Shown piece after piece: positions 1 to 8,804 of a stretch of DNA of 64,000 nucleotides. Both the position numbers and the translations under genes were made by a program. Under the pieces are notes generated by a model. It was not told the DNA's origin. It searched no databases and worked only from the letters and a program-made list of their open reading frames with translations. Source of the stretch: Limnochorda pilosa. Lineage in GTDB: Bacteria > Bacillota > Limnochordia > Limnochordales > Limnochordaceae. How positions within the stretch are numbered: position 1 is the first letter of the stretch; every line of letters begins with the position of its first letter. The stretch is taken from positions 2,170,001 to 2,234,000 of the forward strand of contig NZ_AP014924.1 in assembly GCF_001544015.1 (NCBI RefSeq), given 5' to 3'.

Positions 1-1123
1 CCCTCCGGTCCTGGGGAATGTAGGCCAGCCCCTTCTGCCTGCGCTCACGCACTCCGAGGCGGGTCAGATCCACCCCGTCCAGCACCACCTGGCCCTGCGC
101 GATGGGACGCAGGCCCGCCACCGCCTCCACGAGTTCCTGCTGCCCGTTGCGGGCGACCGCGGCGACACCCACGATCTCACCAGGCCTGATCGAGAGGCTC
201 AGCGGTCCCACCTGCCCGCCCTTTCCCCGACCGGGCACGATGAGATCCGCGACCTCCAACCCCGCAGCCGCGCCTCCTGGTCTGGGCCCGGCGGCGCCTT
301 CGTCTGTGTCTTCCTCCCGCCGCGCGTCCGTAGCATCCGGCCGAGGCCCCGCGCTCCGCCTCGGTAGGTGAATCTCCCTCCCCACCATGAGGCGGGCCAG
401 CTCCCGCTCGGACGTCTCCGCCGCCCGCACGGTACCGGTCACCCGGCCGTCTCGGAGGACGGTGATCGTGCCTGCCAGATCCAACACCTCGCGCAGCTTG
501 TGGGAGATCAGGATCACCGTGCGACCCTGCCGGACCATGCGCCGGATCGCCGTGAAGAGTGCCGCCGTCTCCTGTGGCGTCAGCACCGACGTCGGTTCGT
601 CGAAGATCATCACGCGCGCCTCGCGCAGGAGGCACTTGAGCACCTCAACCTGCTGCTGCATCGCCACCGGGAGGGAGCCGACGGCGGACCGCAGGTCCAC
701 ACCGAAGGCGAGCTCTTCCGCGTGGCGCGTGATCCGCTCGCGGGCCTCCCGCCGCCTGAGCCACCCTGCGACGCCGACGTCTTCGTTACCCAGGAGGAGG
801 TTGTCCAGCACCGAGAGCGACGGTACCAACATGAAGTGCTGGTGAACCATTCCGATGCCTGCCTGGGCGGCCTCTGCGGCCGAACGGAACCGGCGGCGCT
901 TCCCGAAGATGTGGATCTCGCCCGCATCGGGCTGGAGGATGCCCGCCAGGATGTGCATGAGCGTCGACTTACCGGCGCCGTTCTCGCCTACCAGGGCGTG
1001 AATCTCTCCCTGATTGGCGCTGAAGTCCACCCGATCGTTGGCCAGCACGCTGGGGAAACGCTTGACAATACCCTGCATCGCTACGGCGGGCACGTCACCC
1101 GGAGGCCACTCGGGCATCCTCAC
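1..1123 (-). CDS. BMP-type (nucleoside/sugar) ABC importer, double-domain ATPase, truncated by window edge
   Basis: Energises an ABC importer at the inner face of the membrane. The first nucleotide-binding domain is complete: Walker A GENGAGKST (about residues 45-53) and Walker B VMIFDEPTSVLTP (about 170-180). The signature reads SLPVAMQQQ, so the usual glycine of the LSVG/LSGG motif is alanine. A second domain starts near residue 300 and is cut at base 1 inside AYIPQDRR, a stretch typical of RbsA/MglA/NupO double ATPases. A GTG start at 1123 overlaps the TGA of the upstream kinase (ATGTGA); ATG at 1117 is the alternative. The BMP-family binding protein upstream in the same operon points to nucleosides or a related riboside; the permeases must lie to the left. 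The family is clear, the substrate is inferred. Confidence 0.9.
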   Translation of the reverse strand, partial: MRMPEWPPGDVPAVAMQGIVKRFPSVLANDRVDFSANQGEIHALVGENGAGKSTLMHILAGILQPDAGEIHIFGKRRRFRSAAEAAQAGIGMVHQHFMLVPSLSVLDNLLLGNEDVGVAGWLRRREARERITRHAEELAFGVDLRSAVGSLPVAMQQQVEVLKCLLREARVMIFDEPTSVLTPQETAALFTAIRRMVRQGRTVILISHKLREVLDLAGTITVLRDGRVTGTVRAAETSERELARLMVGREIHLPRRSAGPRPDATDARREEDTDEGAAGPRPGGAAAGLEVADLIVPGRGKGGQVGPLSLSIRPGEIVGVAAVARNGQQELVEAVAGLRPIAQGQVVLDGVDLTRLGVRERRQKGLAYIPQDRR

Positions 1124-2148
1124 ATCCCCCGTTCCGCCAACATCGCGTCGACCGCGCTCCGCCGGGGGAGCGACCTCCACGCGCCCTTCCCCGCTACCGT
1201 CAGGCTGGCCGTCGCCGAGGCAAAGCGGGCCGCGTCCCGCCGCCCCCTACCTTCCAGGAAGGCAGCGATCCACGCTGCATCGAAGCTGTCGCCTGCACCG
1301 CTGGTGTCGCAGACGTTCGTCGGAAAGGCCGGCTGGCTGAACACCTCGCCACCTGCGAAAACCATGCATCCCTCCACCCCGAGCTTCACCGTCCAGCAGG
1401 CCACCAGCGGGTAAGCACCGGCCAAGCGTTCGATCACAGCCTCCACGGGAGGCCGCCCCGAGCCTCCGGGCGGCATTCCCGAGATCCAGAAGACCTCTCG
1501 CTCGTTCAGGAGCACCTCATCGCTCACGGCCAGGAGGGCAGCCATCCTGGCGGCCTGGTCCGGTGGCAGGGCATTCCCGGGAATCCGCACGTTGGGGTCC
1601 ATGAAGACGCGGCAACCGCTGCTGCGCGCTATCTCAGCCGCTCGCAGTCCGGCCGCGGTCAAGGCGTCGGCAAAGGCTAGCACCCCGTCGAGGAAGAGGG
1701 CCCGAGCTCCGGCCAGCAGCGCCGGCTCCATATCCGCTTCCGCGAGCTGCCCGTCGGCCGATCCCTGTCGGAAGGAGAAGCTCCTCATCTCTCCCCGCCC
1801 GTTCCCATCGTACAGAACCAAGACCACCGCCGTCGGCGAGCCGGAAACGACGAAACCTTCCGGAAGGGTCACACTCTCCTCGCGAAGGGCGCTTGCCAGC
1901 AGGTCACCCAACGGGTCCGCGCCGATCTTGCCCAGGAGGATGGACGGGTGACCCAGGCGTGCAGCGCCGGTCGCCACGTTGATCGCAGGCCCGCCCGGCG
2001 CCACGTCCAGCGACGAACCGGCGCTGTGGCCCCCAGGGATTGGGAACCGCTCCACGTGGGCCACCATGTCCACCACTGGCACGCCCACCACCGCTACCGC
2101 GGGCGGGTGCCCAGCCGGCGACAGCCCCAGGCGCCCAACCTCATGCAT
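1120..2148 (-). CDS. PfkB-family sugar/nucleoside kinase
   Basis: Cytoplasmic kinase of the ribokinase (PfkB) family, 342 aa. Signature 1 is seen as PGGPAINVATGAARLG and the ATP/catalytic signature 2 as DTSGAGDSFDAAWIAAF, whose Asp is the catalytic base. The ATG at 2148 has an AGGAGGTG box 8-9 bases upstream and overlaps the last 8 bases of the ADPRH gene, so the two are translationally coupled; a longer frame up to 2214 lacks such a site. Placed between an ADPRH-family hydrolase and a BMP-type importer, it most likely phosphorylates ribose or a nucleoside-derived sugar freed in the cytoplasm. Sequence alone does not fix the substrate. Confidence 0.9.
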   Translation of the reverse strand: MHEVGRLGLSPAGHPPAVAVVGVPVVDMVAHVERFPIPGGHSAGSSLDVAPGGPAINVATGAARLGHPSILLGKIGADPLGDLLASALREESVTLPEGFVVSGSPTAVVLVLYDGNGRGEMRSFSFRQGSADGQLAEADMEPALLAGARALFLDGVLAFADALTAAGLRAAEIARSSGCRVFMDPNVRIPGNALPPDQAARMAALLAVSDEVLLNEREVFWISGMPPGGSGRPPVEAVIERLAGAYPLVACWTVKLGVEGCMVFAGGEVFSQPAFPTNVCDTSGAGDSFDAAWIAAFLEGRGRRDAARFASATASLTVAGKGAWRSLPRRSAVDAMLAERGM

Positions 2149-3253
2149 CGGGAACACCTCCTGGCCGCACGGACCCAGCAGTACGGGACATCGTGGCCCG
2201 TCGGACCAGCCCATCGGCTACCCTGGCCAGGGAGACCTCGTTCGCCCGTTCGAACGCGCGCACCAACTCCTGGGGGAAGGCCGCAACGCCGTGCAACGCG
2301 CCGGCCACCCCTCCGACGATGGACGCCAGCGAGTCCGTATCCCCACCTGCGTTCGCCGCCAGCACGACAGCCTCGTAGGGATCACCCTCGGCGATCCGCA
2401 GGATCCCCGCCACCAAAGGCACCGTCTCGATCATCAGCGCGCCGGTTCCGATGGCACGGGCCAGCCTGTCCCGGCGCTCACGGGGACTGCCTTTCAGCGA
2501 AGCGGCCAGATCCAGGGCCCATTCCAGCCGGAGCGCCAAGGAAGGGTTGATTTGCCCGGAGATGACCTCCCACGGTACCCGCCCGTCCGTTGCGACCTCG
2601 ATGACCTCTCGGGCCCTCTCCTCCCCGCGACGGGCACCCCACAGCATCGCCTCGAAGACCTCGTCCAGAGTCGATGCCTGGAGGGCACGGGCCACCCCGC
2701 TCGCGACGGCCGTAGAGCCCGCCACGGCCACGTCGGTGAGATGGGTGGGGGCACAGACCTCCACCACCGCGTCGAGGACGTCCTCAGGCGCCCCCGGATA
2801 GACGCAGCCCACGGGCGCTATTCGGATCGCCGCCCCGTTGGTGTTGCCTCGAAGCCCGGTGCGATATGGGTCTTCACCCGCCCTTAGCAGCTTCAAGGCG
2901 TGGTTGGTGCTGGGGCCCATCCGGTCCAAGCTGTCGAGGTCCATCTCCGCCGCCCAGCCCAAGAGCGCCTCGGCCACGTCCCGCGCCGTGAAGACAGCCT
3001 TCTGAGTCACCAGCCGTGCTATGGCCAATGTCTGCTCCGTATCGTCGGTCATCCGTCCCGCCGCAAGCTGGGCGAGTGGGTGCCACGCTGGCGCGGCTTG
3101 AAAGGTACGAACTTCACCGAAGAGCTGCCGGATCTGAGCTGCGGAGAGGAACTCCGTCGGCATGCCCAGGGCATCGCCCACGCCCACCCCCGTCAGGCAT
3201 CCCAGGATCCGCGAGGAGAGGGCCTGGTCGTCGACCTGTTGCTGGCTCGTCAA
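2141..3253 (-). CDS. ADP-ribosylglycohydrolase family protein (DraG/ARH-like)
   Basis: All-helical ADPRH-fold hydrolase of 370 aa, a family that cleaves N- or O-ribosyl bonds using two Mg2+ ions. Its metal-site motifs are intact: GDALGMPTEF near the N-terminus, MTDDTEQTLAIA, the glycine-rich GNTNGAAIRIAPVG and the C-terminal NAGGDTDSLASIVGG. TTG at 3253 is chosen because AGAGGG lies 6 bases upstream; the ATG at 3292 has no site and lies beside the upstream hairpin. It sits between a BMP-family binding protein gene and a PfkB kinase gene, so a catabolic role on an imported riboside is more likely than reversal of protein ADP-ribosylation. That role is inferred. Confidence 0.9.
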   Translation of the reverse strand: MTSQQQVDDQALSSRILGCLTGVGVGDALGMPTEFLSAAQIRQLFGEVRTFQAAPAWHPLAQLAAGRMTDDTEQTLAIARLVTQKAVFTARDVAEALLGWAAEMDLDSLDRMGPSTNHALKLLRAGEDPYRTGLRGNTNGAAIRIAPVGCVYPGAPEDVLDAVVEVCAPTHLTDVAVAGSTAVASGVARALQASTLDEVFEAMLWGARRGEERAREVIEVATDGRVPWEVISGQINPSLALRLEWALDLAASLKGSPRERRDRLARAIGTGALMIETVPLVAGILRIAEGDPYEAVVLAANAGGDTDSLASIVGGVAGALHGVAAFPQELVRAFERANEVSLARVADGLVRRATMSRTAGSVRPGGVPDA

Positions 3254-3296
3254 TGCGTTCCCTCTTTCCTTCCGTGCCTGTCTGAGTTCCATGGGT

Positions 3297-3326
3297 TGCC
3301 CGCCCGGCGACGAAGCCGGACGGGCA
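3297..3326 (-). other. Intercistronic hairpin after the BMP binding-protein gene
   Basis: Inverted repeat with 12-base arms, 11 of 12 paired (one C/A mismatch), and a 6-base loop, beginning 7 bases after the binding-protein stop codon. No T-run follows, so it looks like a 3' mRNA stabiliser or partial terminator that keeps the binding protein in excess over downstream genes, not a full terminator. Confidence 0.6.
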
Positions 3327-3332
3327 GAGGAC

Positions 3333-4346
3333 CTATCGCGTCTTCGTCGTCTTCGGAACCACGATGATGCCCGCCTTGATCTCCTCTTGGGCCCGCTCGA
3401 TGGCTGCGAGCACCTCGGGGTGCTCCCGATAGAAGGAGAGGTCCGCAGGGATGGCCACCAGGTCCGCTCCCTGCTCCAGCCCGTAGATCATCACGCCAGG
3501 CTCGAACGTCCCCTCCACGACCATCTGGACCGCCGCCCGCACCGCCCCGCGGGCGTCTTTCAGTGCGGACGCGAGGACGTGGCCAGGGGCCACGTCGGAC
3601 TGGTCCAGATCCACACCCACACCCCAGACACCCCTCTCCGCCGCGGCCTTGAGCACGCCCACGCCGGTGAAGTCTGCGGCATGCATGATCACGTCCGCAC
3701 CCCGGTCGATCATGGCCAGCGCCATCTCACGACCCTTGACTGGATCGTCGAAGACGCCGGAGAAGGCCACGGAAATGTCAATCTCAGGGTCCACGGAGTG
3801 AAGGCCTGCCTCGAATCCTGCCAGGAACTGAATGATGATGGGGTGGTCCAGCCCGCCGATGAAACCTACCTTCTTGCTTTGGGTGGCGTGGGCCGCTGCG
3901 ATGCCGGCCAGATAACAGCCTTCTTGGGGCTCCATGGCCACCGAGAGCATGTTGGGAAGGCCACCGTCCACCTGCGAGTCGATGAGGATGAACGTGGTGC
4001 CAGGGTACAACGGGGCCACGGCCTTCATCGGTTCGGCGAAGTAGTCGTGAAGTGCGAAGACGATGTCGTAGCCCAGTTCGGCCATGGCCTGGATCTGCGA
4101 CTCGTACTCGCTCTGGTCTCGAGCCTCGACCAGCTTCACCTGGAGTCCGTGCTTCTCAGCCGCGTCCTCAAGGCCTTGGTAGGCCAGTGAATCGAACGGT
4201 ACACCCTTCCCGTAGGGCGAGATCATCACCGCCCGCAAGGGTCTCCCAGCCGCTGCCGGAGTCGGCTGCACCAGGACCATGGCCAGGAGGGCCACCCAAG
4301 CCATGGCCATGGCGATCGCCATCGACAGGCGCCTTCTGCTCTGCAT
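3333..4346 (-). CDS. BMP/PnrA-family substrate-binding protein of an ABC importer
   Basis: Extracytoplasmic binding protein, 337 aa. A signal peptide (residues 1-31, basic start, long Ala/Met/Leu core, ending PTPAAAG) is followed by the BMP fold, with GKGVPFDSLAYQGLEDAAEKHG, a Bmp-like GFIGGLDHPIIIQFLAGF and the second-lobe ADVIMHAADFTGVGV. No lipobox cysteine is visible. Start ATG 4346 has GGAAAGGAG 9 bases upstream; the open frame reaches 4457 without a better site. Family members bind purine nucleosides or related ligands. It lies 22 bp downstream of the GntR gene and is the first structural gene of the operon. Ligand is inferred from family only. Confidence 0.9.
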   Translation of the reverse strand: MQSRRRLSMAIAMAMAWVALLAMVLVQPTPAAAGRPLRAVMISPYGKGVPFDSLAYQGLEDAAEKHGLQVKLVEARDQSEYESQIQAMAELGYDIVFALHDYFAEPMKAVAPLYPGTTFILIDSQVDGGLPNMLSVAMEPQEGCYLAGIAAAHATQSKKVGFIGGLDHPIIIQFLAGFEAGLHSVDPEIDISVAFSGVFDDPVKGREMALAMIDRGADVIMHAADFTGVGVLKAAAERGVWGVGVDLDQSDVAPGHVLASALKDARGAVRAAVQMVVEGTFEPGVMIYGLEQGADLVAIPADLSFYREHPEVLAAIERAQEEIKAGIIVVPKTTKTR

Positions 4347-4368
4347 CGTCTCCAACTCCTTTCCTTGA

Positions 4369-5106
4369 TCACTCCGCCTTCTGCACCACGAAGTGATGGT
4401 AACGATCGGAACGGCAGAGTTCCTCCAGGTAGCCCACCGGGGAGCCATCCGCGGCAAAGAAGGTACGCACGTTCCGGAGCAGGGGGAAGCCCGGAGGAAC
4501 GTGAAGGTACTGAACCTCGGGTTCCCCCGCGCCCACGGCCTCCACGGTCACCTCCGCTCGCACCACCCTCACGCCGCCCTTGATCCGCATCAGGTCGAAG
4601 AGGGAGCCGCGAAAGTCGTCGTGGGGTGTCAGGCCTAGCCGTGCGGGGAGGTAGTCCGTCACGTAGAAGACGGGGTCGTCGTCGATGTAGCGGCGGCGGA
4701 CCAGCAGCAGGACCTGCTCTCCCGGCCGAATGTCCAGGGCCTGTCGCACCCGGGGAGGGGCCTCCACCCAGCGGCACTCGAGCACGTCGGACCGAACACT
4801 CCTGCCCCTCGAGCGCATTTCCTCCGTGAGCCCCACCAGACGAGGCAGCATCTCTTGTACCGGCGGGCGGGCGATGACGGAACCACGCCCCCGCTGCCGG
4901 CGGATGATGCCGTCCCGTACCAGGTCCGCCAGGGCCTGCCGCACGGTGGTCCGGCTTACCCCGTAGATCTGCTGTAGTTCGGCCTCGGTGGGAATGCGGT
5001 CACCCACGTTCAGCCCCTCCCGCCGGATCTTCTCCACCAGCGCCTCACGAAGCTGGTAGTAGAGCGGGATGGGGCTCACGTGGCGCAGCGCGACTCTCTC
5101 GTTCAC
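4369..5106 (-). CDS. GntR-family (HutC subfamily) transcriptional regulator
   Basis: DNA-binding repressor, 245 aa. A winged helix is at residues 12-75 (PIPLYYQLREALVEKI; TEAELQQIYGVSRTTVRQAL), followed by a UTRA ligand-binding domain (about 95-240) as in HutC/NagR/PhnF, which senses a small catabolite. GTG 5106 has GGAGGGG 7 bases upstream. It is the first gene of the operon and a perfect palindrome 27 bases upstream is a likely autoregulatory operator. The inducer is probably the imported ligand or a phosphorylated product. Confidence 0.93.
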   Translation of the reverse strand: MNERVALRHVSPIPLYYQLREALVEKIRREGLNVGDRIPTEAELQQIYGVSRTTVRQALADLVRDGIIRRQRGRGSVIARPPVQEMLPRLVGLTEEMRSRGRSVRSDVLECRWVEAPPRVRQALDIRPGEQVLLLVRRRYIDDDPVFYVTDYLPARLGLTPHDDFRGSLFDLMRIKGGVRVVRAEVTVEAVGAGEPEVQYLHVPPGFPLLRNVRTFFAADGSPVGYLEELCRSDRYHHFVVQKAE

Positions 5107-5132
5107 GGAAGCCCCTCCAGCCTGGAATGCAC

Positions 5133-5145
5133 GTTACAATGTAAC
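5133..5145 (-). promoter_or_regulatory. Candidate GntR operator palindrome
   Basis: GTTACAATGTAAC is a perfect 13-bp dyad (GTTACA/TGTAAC around one central base) 27 bp upstream of the GntR start in an AT-rich patch, matching the GT-TA-AC style of HutC-subfamily sites. Role is inferred from position and symmetry. Confidence 0.55.
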
Positions 5146-5338
5146 TATGTCACTACAAACTTCCCCAACGGGCTAGCGTTTCCTCCTCCCCTCAGGGATG
5201 GGGTGGTCGATTTCGCGCCCAACCGATCGGTTCGAGCCCGCAGACCGCTCCAGAAGCCCAAGATGACAGATGTGACAAATGCAGCGGATCGTGTCTAGAT
5301 GGTCATCTTGGCCGACCCATCGGCCCCGCCACCGTCCC

Positions 5339-5596
5339 TCAGCGGAAGCGCTCCACGTGCCGCACGTTCGGTGGAAGGGTGTAGAGCTGCGCGTCGCCCG
5401 CCGCCAGGAGGACTTCGTTCACCATGCGCCCGTCGGGAAGGAGTCCCTTCGTGAATGCGGCAGCCGCCACCCCGAACGGTTCGGCGCTCGGAGTGGGATG
5501 CACGCCCTCGGGGGCGCCGACGCCGATGAGCCGTACGCGCGCCGAACTCGTGCCCGCGAACGCGACCATGAAGGTGTCGCCGTGGCTCACCTGCAC
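5339..5596 (-). pseudogene. Degenerate staphylococcal-nuclease-like (SNase) gene with internal deletion
   Basis: The frame shows SNase-fold landmarks in order: VSHGDTFMVAF (matching V-DGDT), RVRLIGVGAPE (matching RLIGVDTPE with the Asp lost), EPFGVAAAAFTKGLL, then directly PDGRMVNEVLLAAG and LPPNVRHVERF. In intact homologues roughly 20-25 residues, including the basic DxxGRxLAYV strand, lie between KGLL and PDGRMVNE; these are missing, as is the C-terminal helix. A catalytic Asp and Arg are therefore gone. The frame is open upstream to about 5655 with no clear start or ribosome binding site. Reads as a decayed gene; a divergent short homologue is less likely. Confidence 0.6.
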
Positions 5597-5793
5597 GATC
5601 CGGGCCTGGAGAGGTAGACCGCGATCGGCAGAGAGGGCGGCCCGCCGCGTCGCCGGTCACACCTTCTGTCGCGTCCCCATCCGAGCCACCCGGCCGCTTC
5701 TGGTGGATCGGCCACGTGTGGGGCCAGGCTGCTGATCGCGCCGTGGGGTCACGGTACGGAAGCGCGTGACGAATGGTGCGCCCTGCCAGACTG

Positions 5794-7182
5794 TCACCCC
5801 GGCTGAGAAGCGTCCACGCTCGGTCGACCGTCCAGCCCACGCGTCCCCCACACCCACAGCGCCAGCCCGCCCAGCAGGATCCCCGACAAGGCCGTGGCCG
5901 CCCCCGGGAACGCGACGTCAGCCAGCACCCCAGCGGCAAGGGAGCCCGCCGGCCGCAGCGCGCCCGAGAGGCTCTGGGTGAGGCTCCAGACCCGGCCCCG
6001 CAGGGGATCGGGTGCTGCGAGTTGCATCCGGGTATCCGTGAGGGTGGAGGTGAGGACGAGCGCGCCCCCGGCCACCGCGGCCAGTGCGCCGGCGGAACCG
6101 GCGGTGGGCATCCACCCGAAAGGCCCCTGGGTGAGCGCCATCAGCAGCAGGCTCACGCCGATGCTCCCCGAGTGGTTGGGCAGGCGGCGGGCCAGCCCCG
6201 CAATCCCCAGCAGCGCCCCCGAGGCCGCCATCCCCGCCTGGAAGGCGCCTTGGAGGAGCCCGTACACTTCGGACCCACCGTGAAGCTGTCGGGCCACGAC
6301 CGCCGGCAGGCTCACGGTGAGGAGGGTGATGGCCAGGTTCGCCGTCGCGGCCACCCCCACCGTCGCCCGTACCAGCCGATCGTCGCGGACGAAACGAACC
6401 CCCTCGATCAGCCGTGTCCATGGGCCACCGCTGGCTGGATCCCTGGAGGGCGGAACGCTGCCGGACGGCGACCCCGATCGCTGGAAAGACTTCTGGAAGG
6501 GTGCACGGACGGCCGCCAGGGCGGCGGAGGAGACGAGGAACGTCACCAGGTCGAGAAGGATCACCCCGCCGATCCCCGAGCGGGCCAGGAGCCAGCCGCC
6601 CACGGCCGGGCCGCTGAACCGCGCCACGTTCCGGACGGTCCAGTATGCGCTGTTGGCCTGAGCCAGGAGGGAGGCCGGCACCAAGTTGGGCAGCACCGAG
6701 CCCACCCCAGGCTCGAAGACGGCGCTGCCCAGGGCAAGGAGCGCGACCAGCACCAGCACCGCACCCCAGGGGAGGTCCCCACCCCACGGGAGGATCGTCC
6801 CCGGAAGGAACGTGGCCCCAGCCAGCGGGAGCAAGAAGAGGGCCAGGCAGCCAGCCCGGAAGAGGTCCGCCCCGATCATGGCGCGCCTGCGGTCGTGGGT
6901 GTCGAGCCAGACACCGCCCGCAGGCATGACGGCGAGCAGGACCAGGCTGGAGACCAGAGGAACCCCGCTCATCGCCGCGGCCGAACCGGTCTGCTCCAGG
7001 GCGTACCAAAGGAGCCCCGTGGTGAGCACCGCGTCCCCCAGGAGCGAGGTGCCCACTCCCGCCAGGATCAGGCGCACGTCCCTCAACCGCCAGAGGCTGG
7101 ATACCGCCGGCCCGCCCGAGGGCACCGGTGGCGGCCTGAGTCCCTCGCCGGGGCCCGAAGCCGAGCGCTGGTCCCCTGCCAT
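5794..7182 (-). CDS. MFS transporter, putative drug/metabolite exporter
   Basis: Integral membrane protein of 462 aa with about twelve hydrophobic segments. It has MFS landmarks: the loop 2-3 motif as GGVWLDTHDRRRAMIGADLFR (residues about 74-94), and TM segments in two halves separated by a charged loop near residues 225-255 (serine/proline-rich). It most resembles the MFS_3/EntS-like proton-driven exporters. ATG 7182 has GGGAG 7-9 bases upstream. It stands alone between the broken nuclease gene and the DUF456 gene, so the exported compound cannot be inferred. Confidence 0.85.
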   Translation of the reverse strand: MAGDQRSASGPGEGLRPPPVPSGGPAVSSLWRLRDVRLILAGVGTSLLGDAVLTTGLLWYALEQTGSAAAMSGVPLVSSLVLLAVMPAGGVWLDTHDRRRAMIGADLFRAGCLALFLLPLAGATFLPGTILPWGGDLPWGAVLVLVALLALGSAVFEPGVGSVLPNLVPASLLAQANSAYWTVRNVARFSGPAVGGWLLARSGIGGVILLDLVTFLVSSAALAAVRAPFQKSFQRSGSPSGSVPPSRDPASGGPWTRLIEGVRFVRDDRLVRATVGVAATANLAITLLTVSLPAVVARQLHGGSEVYGLLQGAFQAGMAASGALLGIAGLARRLPNHSGSIGVSLLLMALTQGPFGWMPTAGSAGALAAVAGGALVLTSTLTDTRMQLAAPDPLRGRVWSLTQSLSGALRPAGSLAAGVLADVAFPGAATALSGILLGGLALWVWGTRGLDGRPSVDASQPG

Positions 7183-7461
7183 GACGAAATCGCTCCCAAC
7201 ACCGGTCTGGCCTGCAGCAGGGCCAGCCGCGGCTTCTGGTCTCGCTCCCGGTTCATGGGTGGAGACCCCTTACCACGGGACAGGGATGGCGATGAACTCG
7301 TTCCACACCGGATGGCTCTCGCCTCCCGTTCCGTAGGCCGTACTCCACCTGAGATGGGCCGTGTGACGCTCACCGTGCCCGAAGATCCTCCTGAACAGGA
7401 CCAACGTCCCCGTCCTCGCGGCCTGCGATGGCTTCATCAGCAACGGCCTGGAGAGGGCCGC

Positions 7462-7950
7462 CTACACGACCGCCCGAGCGACAAAAGCGAGCATCATGCC
7501 TAAGGCGACGGCGAAGTTGACGGCCACCGAACCCAGCGTCCCCACCAGCCCGCCCCAGCCGGCCCGAACCGACTGCGGCAGGTCCTTTCCCGAAAACAGC
7601 TCCGCCACCAACGCACCTAGGAACGGCCCCAGCACGAGCCCCAGCGGCAGGAAGAAGAGGCCCACCACCGCTCCAAGCACCGCGCCGCAGGCTCCGGCTC
7701 GTCCCGCGCCGTAGCGGCGCGCCCCCCACGCCCGTGCGTAGTGCTCGGCCACCTGGGCCGCGATGGCTACAACCAGCGTCACCGTCAGGAAGACGCCGTC
7801 CACCTGTTGAAATCCCTCAACCATCCCAAAGACGAGCATGGCGAGCCAGACCATGGGGATCCCAGGGAGCATGGGCAACACGGTACCCACGACGCCGGCC
7901 CCCATGACGATCGTGGCCACCCCAAAGGCGATCCACTCGGCAAGATCCAC
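7462..7950 (-). CDS. DUF456-family membrane protein
   Basis: Small integral membrane protein, 162 aa, of unknown function. It begins as VDLAEWIAFGVATIVMGAGVVG and contains the family's glycine-rich membrane core (MLPGIPMVWLAML; VGLFFLPLGLVLGPFLGALVAELF), four to five hydrophobic segments. GTG 7950 is preferred since GGAGGG lies 9-11 bases upstream; an in-frame GTG at 7980 would place this site inside the gene. The interval 7183-7461 between it and the MFS gene holds no supported gene. Confidence 0.8.
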   Translation of the reverse strand: MDLAEWIAFGVATIVMGAGVVGTVLPMLPGIPMVWLAMLVFGMVEGFQQVDGVFLTVTLVVAIAAQVAEHYARAWGARRYGAGRAGACGAVLGAVVGLFFLPLGLVLGPFLGALVAELFSGKDLPQSVRAGWGGLVGTLGSVAVNFAVALGMMLAFVARAVV

Positions 7951-8004
7951 GGAAGCGGATCCCTCCCTGCGCCGTTCCACTCACGGCCGTCGTCCGCGGG
8001 GAAC

Positions 8005-8772
8005 TCATGCGTTCCCACCGCCGGGCTTGGGCTTGATGGCAAGGAACCGCAACCGAACGTAGTCGAGGACCCAAGTCCCGTGCTCGTCCTGGAGCTTCGG
8101 TCGGCACCGCTCCGCCACCTCTTGCAGAAAGCCGACCCGCTCAGCCGCTGGAACCAGATCGATGAAGTCCTGCGCAAAGGTCTTGAGCCACCCCAGGATG
8201 TCCGTGGGCAATGGGGTCGGCCGAGGAACGAGGATAAGCTCTCTTACCTGAAACGATCGGGCTTCCAGCCGGGCCCGATACTCCTCGACGCTCGGGAAGT
8301 ACCAGGGGTCGACGGCGTCGGCGCTGATGCCGCGTGCGGCAAGCGACGCTCGCAGTGCCGCCACGACGGTCGCAACGTTCCCTTCGCCCCCGAACTCGCC
8401 AGCGAACCGGCCACCGGGCCTGAGCGCCCTCCAGACCCCCGCGATAACATCGTCCGGCCGCTTCATCCAGTGGAGGGCCGCGTTGCTGAAGATCGCGTCG
8501 AACGCATTCTCGAACCGGAGCGCTTGGGCGTCCATCACGTGCGCGTCCACGCCGCGGCTTCTGGCCGCCGCGACCATCTCCGGGCTGCTGTCGACTCCCA
8601 CAACGTCACAGCCGCACTCGTGGAGCTTCACCGTTAGGGCCCCGTCGCCGCACCCCAGGTCCAGGATCCGCTCGCCGGGCCGTGGTGCCAGGCGGTCGAG
8701 AAGCGGCATGCCGAGGTCCGAGACGAAGCGGGCGTGGTGGGAGTAGGCGTCTGGATTCCACGTTGGGTGCAC
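8005..8772 (-). CDS. Class I SAM-dependent methyltransferase (trans-aconitate methyltransferase-like)
   Basis: Cytoplasmic methyltransferase, 255 aa. The Rossmann-fold SAM site is clear: motif I ERILDLGCGDGALTVKL (residues about 34-50), acidic VGVDSSPEMVAAA (motif II, about 58-70), and motif IV DAIFSNAALHWM (about 89-100), which matches the Tam/UbiE-like group with AALHW. GTG 8772 starts the protein with NPDAYSHHARF, as in homologues with a YxxxARF N-terminus. A short ORF with its own promoter lies 33 bases upstream. The acceptor substrate is not predictable. Confidence 0.88.
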   Translation of the reverse strand: MHPTWNPDAYSHHARFVSDLGMPLLDRLAPRPGERILDLGCGDGALTVKLHECGCDVVGVDSSPEMVAAARSRGVDAHVMDAQALRFENAFDAIFSNAALHWMKRPDDVIAGVWRALRPGGRFAGEFGGEGNVATVVAALRASLAARGISADAVDPWYFPSVEEYRARLEARSFQVRELILVPRPTPLPTDILGWLKTFAQDFIDLVPAAERVGFLQEVAERCRPKLQDEHGTWVLDYVRLRFLAIKPKPGGGNA

Positions 8773-8804
8773 GCTCGATCATCGCTCCCCGTTCCAGCGC
8801 CTCT

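Noticed and set aside
7380-7480. Plus-strand stretch reading ILLNRTNVPVLAACDGFISNG.
   Set aside because: Looks protein-like but is very short, has no start or family match, and overlaps the region beside the DUF456 gene; no support for a gene or remnant.
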